Part shown: positions 60,152-64,000 of the stretch, in pieces
How the letters are laid out: the number at the start of each line of letters is the position of its first letter
Numbering within the stretch: the stretch's first letter is position 1
Assembly: GCF_011927785.1 (NCBI RefSeq)
Contig: NZ_JAATJK010000001.1
Span: 682,001-746,000, forward strand
DNA: 64,000 nucleotides
Reading direction: 5' to 3'
From: Micromonospora profundi
Lineage (GTDB): Bacteria; Actinomycetota; Actinomycetes; Mycobacteriales; Micromonosporaceae
Position numbers and translations under genes: made by a program
The notes under the pieces: generated by a model
Databases searched by the model: none
What the model saw: only the letters and a program-made list of their open reading frames with translations
Told to the model about the DNA's origin: nothing

Positions 60152-60688
60152 TTAGTCCTTTGGCCCGATTCCTTGCAGGGCTAGGGTCAGCAGTTGATTC
60201 GCCTTGGCTGCGCCTGTTGGTTGCGCCGCTAGTGAGATGCCGTTGGCGAGAATCATCAGGTCGGCCATTGTGACGTCGGGCCGTACCGAACCGTTGTCGA
60301 TGGCGCGGCGCAGCAGTGGCTCGCCGGCATCAATGAGCATCGTGCCGCAGGAGTCGGTCTCCTCGACGGGCTCGTTGAGGAGCGAATCCGCGAGGCCACG
60401 GGTCGTCGTGGCGTACGCGGTGACCTCGTGCAGCCAGGTCGTCAGGGCGTCGAGGGAGTCCGGCACGTCGCGCAGATCCCCGGCGCGCGCTGCGAGGTTG
60501 CGGACGCAGCCGCGGAAGACCGCCTGGAGCAGGGACCACCGGGTGGGGAAGTGCCGGTGCAGGGTCGCCGAGCCCACCCCGGCGGCGCGGGCGATCTCCT
60601 CCAGTGAGGCGTACGCGCCATCACGGGCGATCGCCTCGGACGCCGCCTTGATGATCCGGTCGTAGTTGCGCTGCGCGTCGGCTCTCAT
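60152..60688 (-). CDS. TetR-family repressor
   Basis: A 178-residue regulator. The N-terminal HTH reads RIIKAASEAIARDGAYASLE then IARAAGVGSATLHRHFPTRW near 15-52; the C-terminal helical ligand domain is typical in length. ATG at 60688 follows the tagged operator region. It diverges from an NAD(P)-binding oxidoreductase across 87 bases holding two palindromes, so it probably represses both itself and that gene. Confidence 0.92.
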   Translation of the reverse strand: MRADAQRNYDRIIKAASEAIARDGAYASLEEIARAAGVGSATLHRHFPTRWSLLQAVFRGCVRNLAARAGDLRDVPDSLDALTTWLHEVTAYATTTRGLADSLLNEPVEETDSCGTMLIDAGEPLLRRAIDNGSVRPDVTMADLMILANGISLAAQPTGAAKANQLLTLALQGIGPKD

Positions 60689-60702
60689 GGTCCACCTTGC
60701 AA

Positions 60703-60757
60703 AAGTGGGGTGGTCCCCCATATCGTAGCCGACGAGAAGTGGGGGGCCACCCCACTT
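60703..60757. promoter_or_regulatory. Tandem palindromic operators for the TetR repressor
   Basis: Two copies of an 8-5-8 dyad: AAGTGGGG-TGGTC-CCCCATAT (60703-60723) and AAGTGGGG-GGCCA-CCCCACTT (60737-60757, perfect). Centres are 34 bases apart, about three helical turns. They lie between the divergent starts at 60688 and 60776, where a TetR dimer pair could block both promoters. Confidence 0.75.
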
Positions 60758-60775
60758 GCTTTCTCAGGAGGCATC

Positions 60776-61666
60776 ATGGCTGTTCTCGTCATCGGCGCGA
60801 CGGGCAAGCAGGGCGGGGCAACAGCCCGGGCGCTGCTCGACCGTGGCGTTGCGGTCCGTGCTCTGGTCCGCGATCCCGGCACCGACAGCGCTCAGGCTCT
60901 GCGGGCTCTGGGCGCCGAACTGGTCACGGGCGACCTCGACGACGCGGAGTCGCTCGTCGCGGCAGCGGACGGGATGGACGGCCTCTTCTCCATCCCGTAC
61001 CCCGATGTGACGAACATGCAGGGCGACGCCGAGGTGACCCGCGGTCGCAACGTCGTCGAGGCCGCACGCAAGGCCGGTGTGTCGCACGTCGTGCACAGCA
61101 GCGTCTCGGGTGCCGGAGAGTTCCACCGCAACCAGCCCGGGTGGGCCGAGGGTCGGTGGGACAGGAACTACTGGGAGAGCAAGGCGGCAATCGACGAGAT
61201 GGTGCGCTCTGGTGGCTTCGCGCACTGGACCGTTCTCAAGCCGTCGACCTTCATGGAGAACCTCGTCGGCTGGTCCTACCTGTTCGGCGACTGGTCCAGC
61301 GGCACGATCATCACCGGCTTCGCCGAGGACAGGCGGCTTCCGTGGATCGCCGTCGACGACATCGGGGAGGCCGCGGCGATCGCGTTCACCAACCCGGAGA
61401 AGTTCGGCGGCCTGGACGTCGAGCTGGCCGGTGACCTGCGCACAATGACCGAGGTCGCGGCCATCCTGAGTGAGGTCACCGGCCGGGAGGTCGCCGCACC
61501 CGTGCTCACCCCGCAGCAGGCCGTCGAGCGCGGTCTCCTGCCCGCCATGGTCAACGCGGTCGAGCAGATCAACGAGAACGGAAGCCCCGCCCGTCCGGAG
61601 CTGACCCGTGCCCTGGGGCTGCCCACCACCGACTTCCGCACCTGGGCGCGGCGGACGTTCTCCTGA
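60776..61666 (+). CDS. NmrA-like NAD(P)-binding oxidoreductase
   Basis: A 296-residue Rossmann protein: VLVIGATGKQGGATARALLD at the start, then ALVRDPGTDS, VTGDLDDAESL and the KPSTFMENLVGW segment typical of NmrA-like and atypical SDR proteins such as quinone or isoflavone-like reductases. The catalytic Tyr-Lys pair of classical SDRs is not obvious. CAGGAGG precedes the ATG. The divergent TetR probably controls it, as is common for electrophile- or quinone-responsive reductases; the inducer is unknown. Confidence 0.88.
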   Translation: MAVLVIGATGKQGGATARALLDRGVAVRALVRDPGTDSAQALRALGAELVTGDLDDAESLVAAADGMDGLFSIPYPDVTNMQGDAEVTRGRNVVEAARKAGVSHVVHSSVSGAGEFHRNQPGWAEGRWDRNYWESKAAIDEMVRSGGFAHWTVLKPSTFMENLVGWSYLFGDWSSGTIITGFAEDRRLPWIAVDDIGEAAAIAFTNPEKFGGLDVELAGDLRTMTEVAAILSEVTGREVAAPVLTPQQAVERGLLPAMVNAVEQINENGSPARPELTRALGLPTTDFRTWARRTFS

Positions 61667-61800
61667 CTCTCTGCCAGTCGCGGAGCGTCACCAGGCGGGG
61701 CGAGAGCCGCACCGAAAGTGGGCGGCGGGTGCAGGAGCGGCGGCGGCGCCGGGATTGAGGAGCGGCGGCGCGGAGTGCGGCAGCGGCGGGCGGGGGTTCA

Positions 61801-62259
61801 CTAGCGGCGGCGGTTGCGGTTCACCAGGGCCTGGTTGAGGCGGCCCAGCAGGGTCGCCAGGGCGGCCTGGTCCTCGTCGCTCCAGTCGGCCAGGAGTTCG
61901 CCGTAGAGCCGGGTCCGCGCGGACCGCACCGCCGCCATCCGTTGGAGGCCGGCGGCCGTGGGGGAGATGACGGTCCCGCGGCCGTCGGACGGGTCCGGGG
62001 TACGCGTGATGAGCCCGTCGCGCTGGAGCGCTGACACCTGCCGGGTGACTGTCGAGCCGTCCAGGTTGAGCTGGGCGGCGAGCGCGGAGACGTTCTGCGG
62101 GCCGGCGGCGTCCAGGTGGCGCAGGATCACGTACGCCGCCCGGTCGAGCACCCGGTGCTCGGCGGTGCCGGTGGCCCGCCGGGTCGCCTCGCCGAACCGC
62201 ATCAGGAGTGCGACCTCGGTTTCGATCCGGCCGAGGGTGCGCTCGTCGTCGTCGCTCAT
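61801..62259 (-). CDS. MarR-family regulator
   Basis: A 152-residue winged-helix regulator. The DNA-binding part reads NVSALAAQLNLDGSTVTRQV then SALQRDGLITRTPDPSDGRG with the wing, in the standard place. ATG at 62259 sits at the edge of a palindrome. It is divergent from an MFS exporter gene; the MarR/MFS pair is a familiar arrangement for controlled efflux. The 134-base stretch before its stop (61667-61800) is GC-rich low complexity. Confidence 0.92.
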   Translation of the reverse strand: MSDDDERTLGRIETEVALLMRFGEATRRATGTAEHRVLDRAAYVILRHLDAAGPQNVSALAAQLNLDGSTVTRQVSALQRDGLITRTPDPSDGRGTVISPTAAGLQRMAAVRSARTRLYGELLADWSDEDQAALATLLGRLNQALVNRNRRR

Positions 62260-62299
62260 AGCTGTACGATACAGGATAAGTGTCTGTATCATACAGCTA
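62259..62299. promoter_or_regulatory. MarR operator palindrome
   Basis: Arms TAGCTGTACGATACAG (62259-62274) and CTGTATCATACAGCTA (62284-62299) are inverted repeats with 15 of 16 positions matching, around a nine-base centre. It covers the start codon edge of the MarR gene and lies 15 bases upstream of the MFS start at 62314, ideal for blocking both genes. The AT-rich sequence contrasts with its surroundings. Confidence 0.82.
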
Positions 62300-62313
62300 T
62301 CTGGGGAGTCGTA

Positions 62314-63546
62314 GTGGATCGGCGCACCGAACCGAACCGCAGTGCCATCTACGCCACCACACTGGTGGCCTTCCTCGCCATCGCCGGCATCGCCGTCGTC
62401 GACCCGATCCTGCCGGCCATCGGCGAGGCGATCGGAGTCACCGCCTGGCAGGTCGAGCTGCTGTTCACCGCGTACATCGCGGTCATGGCTCTCGGCATGA
62501 TCCCGGCGACGCTCGCCAGCGGCCGGTTCGGGTTCAAGCCGGTGCTGATCACCGGCGTCTCCGTGGTCGGCGTCGCCGCGATCCTCGCCTCGCTCAACGA
62601 CAACATCGTGCAGCTCTCCGTGCTGCGCGGCGTCTGGGGGCTCGGCAACGCGATGTTCTTCGCCACCGCAATGGTGGTGCTCGTCAACCTGGCCGTCGAC
62701 AGGGAATGGGCGGTCAGCCTCTTCGAAACCGCACTCGGTCTCGGCTTCGCCGTCGGCCCGCTGATCGGCGGCCTGCTCGGCCAGGTCAGCTGGCGGCTGC
62801 CGTTCTTCGTCTGCGGCGTGTTCATGGTCCTCGCCCTCGGCGTGGCAGCCCGCAAGCTGCGCGAGCCGACCACCCGCCAACCCTCGGTACGGCTCGGCCA
62901 GATCTTCGCCACCTACCGCCGTCCGGCGTTCATCGTGCTCTGCGTGGTGACCGGCACGTACAACTTCGTGTTCTTCGTGGTGCTCGGCTACACGCCGCTC
63001 TTCCTCGGCCTCGACGTGATCCCGCTGGGGTTGGCGTTCACCGGCTGGGGCCTCGGCCTGGCCGCCGGCATCCTCGTGATCGGCCACCGGCTCGCCCACC
63101 GGATCGGGGCTGTGCAGACCGTCGGCGTGGCCATCGTCGGGCTGCTGGTCTGCATGGTCCTCTTCGCCACCTCGACAAGCACCGCCGAAGCGCTCGTGGT
63201 GCTGGTGCTCTCCGGGCTCTGCATGGGCCTGGCCAACGCCAACCTCACCGACCTGGCGCTCGGCCTCGGCTCCAGCGACCGCCGGGTCGCCACCGGCGCG
63301 TTCAACCTCGTCCGCTGGGGTGCCGCCGCGCCCGCGCCGATCATCTCCGGCAAGCTCGCCGAGCACTCGCTGTCGCTGCCGTACTGGGTCGGTTTCGGGG
63401 TGCTCGCCGTCGGCGTGCTCGTCTACCTGGCCTTCGCGCACGTGATGGCCGCCGGCTACGGCGAGCGGGTGCTCTGGGCCCGCTGGAACCGAGCCGCCGC
63501 CGACAGCGAGCACGCCCCAGAAGAGCCGGTAGGCGAGGCGTACTGA
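62314..63546 (+). CDS. MFS exporter
   Basis: A 410-residue permease with twelve predicted helices, from a GTG at 62314. It starts with IYATTLVAFLAIAGIAVVDP ILPAIGEAIG-type helix 1; motif A follows helix 2 as SGRFGFKPVLITG. It fits the DHA1-type drug or metabolite exporters. The adjoining MarR gene and operator suggest induction by a substrate. The substrate is unknown. Confidence 0.88.
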   Translation: MDRRTEPNRSAIYATTLVAFLAIAGIAVVDPILPAIGEAIGVTAWQVELLFTAYIAVMALGMIPATLASGRFGFKPVLITGVSVVGVAAILASLNDNIVQLSVLRGVWGLGNAMFFATAMVVLVNLAVDREWAVSLFETALGLGFAVGPLIGGLLGQVSWRLPFFVCGVFMVLALGVAARKLREPTTRQPSVRLGQIFATYRRPAFIVLCVVTGTYNFVFFVVLGYTPLFLGLDVIPLGLAFTGWGLGLAAGILVIGHRLAHRIGAVQTVGVAIVGLLVCMVLFATSTSTAEALVVLVLSGLCMGLANANLTDLALGLGSSDRRVATGAFNLVRWGAAAPAPIISGKLAEHSLSLPYWVGFGVLAVGVLVYLAFAHVMAAGYGERVLWARWNRAAADSEHAPEEPVGEAY

Positions 63547-63558
63547 AGGCGCCCCGGG

Positions 63559-64000
63559 TCAGCTCAGGGCGCGCCACAGCAGGTAGAGGCCGATCGCCGT
63601 ACCGAACACCACGATCAGCGTCTTGAGCACCACCGGCGGCAGCCGGCGGACGAGCCGCGCGCCGACGTACCCACCAATCAACGTGGCTGGCGCGACCACC
63701 GCGACGGCCGTCCAGTTCACCGGGCCGAACAGGGCGAAAACCACTAGCGTCGTGAGGCCGACCACCGCGGAGAGCAGATTCTTGATCGCGCTCACCCGTG
63801 CCAGGGTCGCGTCCAGCACCAGGGCCAGGCCGGCGACGAGCATCACTCCCAATGCCGCGCCGAAGTACCCGCCGTACACCGCGCCGACAGCGACCATCGT
63901 CTGCACCGCGACCGTCCGGCGGCGCGGCGACAAATCGCGGGGGTGACCGACCAGGCGGCGCAGCGGATCCTGGAAGGCCAGCACCGCTGTCGCGCCGAGG
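63559..64000 (-). CDS. TauE/SafE-family transporter, C-terminal part (cut by window edge)
   Basis: The minus strand from the window edge encodes LGATAVLAFQDPLRRLVG and then four hydrophobic segments (AVYGGYFGAALGVMLVAGLA, NLLSAVVGLTTLVVFALFG, AVVAPATLIGGYVGARLV, TLIVVFGTAIGLYLLWRAL). These match the C-terminal half of TauE/SafE sulfite- or organic-anion-exporter-like proteins, including the GGYFGAALGV motif. About 147 codons are present; the start lies beyond the window. It is convergent with the MFS gene, 12 bases apart. Confidence 0.85.
   Translation of the reverse strand, partial: LGATAVLAFQDPLRRLVGHPRDLSPRRRTVAVQTMVAVGAVYGGYFGAALGVMLVAGLALVLDATLARVSAIKNLLSAVVGLTTLVVFALFGPVNWTAVAVVAPATLIGGYVGARLVRRLPPVVLKTLIVVFGTAIGLYLLWRALS

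Noticed and set aside
62260..63513. Upstream extension of the MarR frame antisense to the MFS gene
   Set aside because: His/Glu-rich shadow; the MarR protein starts at 62259 with normal length.

Overview
The window is high-GC actinomycete chromosome and most resembles Micromonospora or a close Micromonosporaceae relative. The evidence is the very high third-position GC, many GTG starts, actinobacterial families (DUF3145, DUF3052, DUF3040, FasR, AceE-type E1, the RNase H/phosphatase fusion), and several long intergenic palindromes of a kind I associate from memory with this genus. The genus call is inference; no rRNA or named marker confirms it.

Left part (1-12 kb): the start of an alpha/beta hydrolase, a beta-carbonic anhydrase, DUF3145, a lipoprotein glycosidase of family GH3, then the type II fatty acid synthesis operon on the minus strand, fasR-fabD-fabH-acpP-fabF, in the Streptomyces order. 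A septum-formation-type lipoprotein and a NarL-type two-component system follow. Middle left (12-28 kb): a CopC-like secreted protein divergent from an unknown secreted protein, gltX, a GH1 beta-glucosidase coupled to an MFS sugar transporter, aceE, an unusual fused E1 alpha/beta dehydrogenase, DUF3052, ahpE and a tRNA-Val(UAC).

Right beside the tRNA, 28-33 kb is an accessory patch. It holds an aldo/keto reductase flanked by inverted repeats, a CbrC-like protein, SUKH (SMI1/KNR4) proteins, at least three decayed C-terminal fragments of IS481-like transposases, repeated copies of a roughly 69-bp element, and a SUKH-like pseudogene carrying a single-base frameshift. It reads as a small graveyard of horizontally acquired immunity-type genes.

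From 34 to 42 kb are housekeeping-type genes: a hydrolase, a HAD phosphatase, an acetyltransferase, a polysaccharide pyruvyl transferase-like protein, and an SNF2 helicase coupled to a SWIM zinc-finger protein. At 42.7-49.0 kb lies a tight five-gene operon: DUF1800, DUF1501, a ferric-reductase-like flavocytochrome, a secreted FMN-binding protein, and the ApbE flavin transferase that would flavinylate it. This is the best candidate here for a poorly described system: an extracytosolic electron-transfer chain serving two secreted proteins of unknown function.

The right end (49-64 kb) has a lone primase-polymerase protein divergent from an XRE regulator, a flavoprotein, a NIF3 / zinc-ribbon / RNase H-phosphatase operon whose relatives sit together in mycobacteria, a secreted M14 carboxypeptidase, and a DUF3311/sodium-solute symporter pair. 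It closes with two divergent regulator/target pairs (TetR with an NmrA-like reductase, MarR with an MFS exporter), each with clear palindromic operators in the gap, and the truncated 5' part of a TauE/SafE transporter at the edge.
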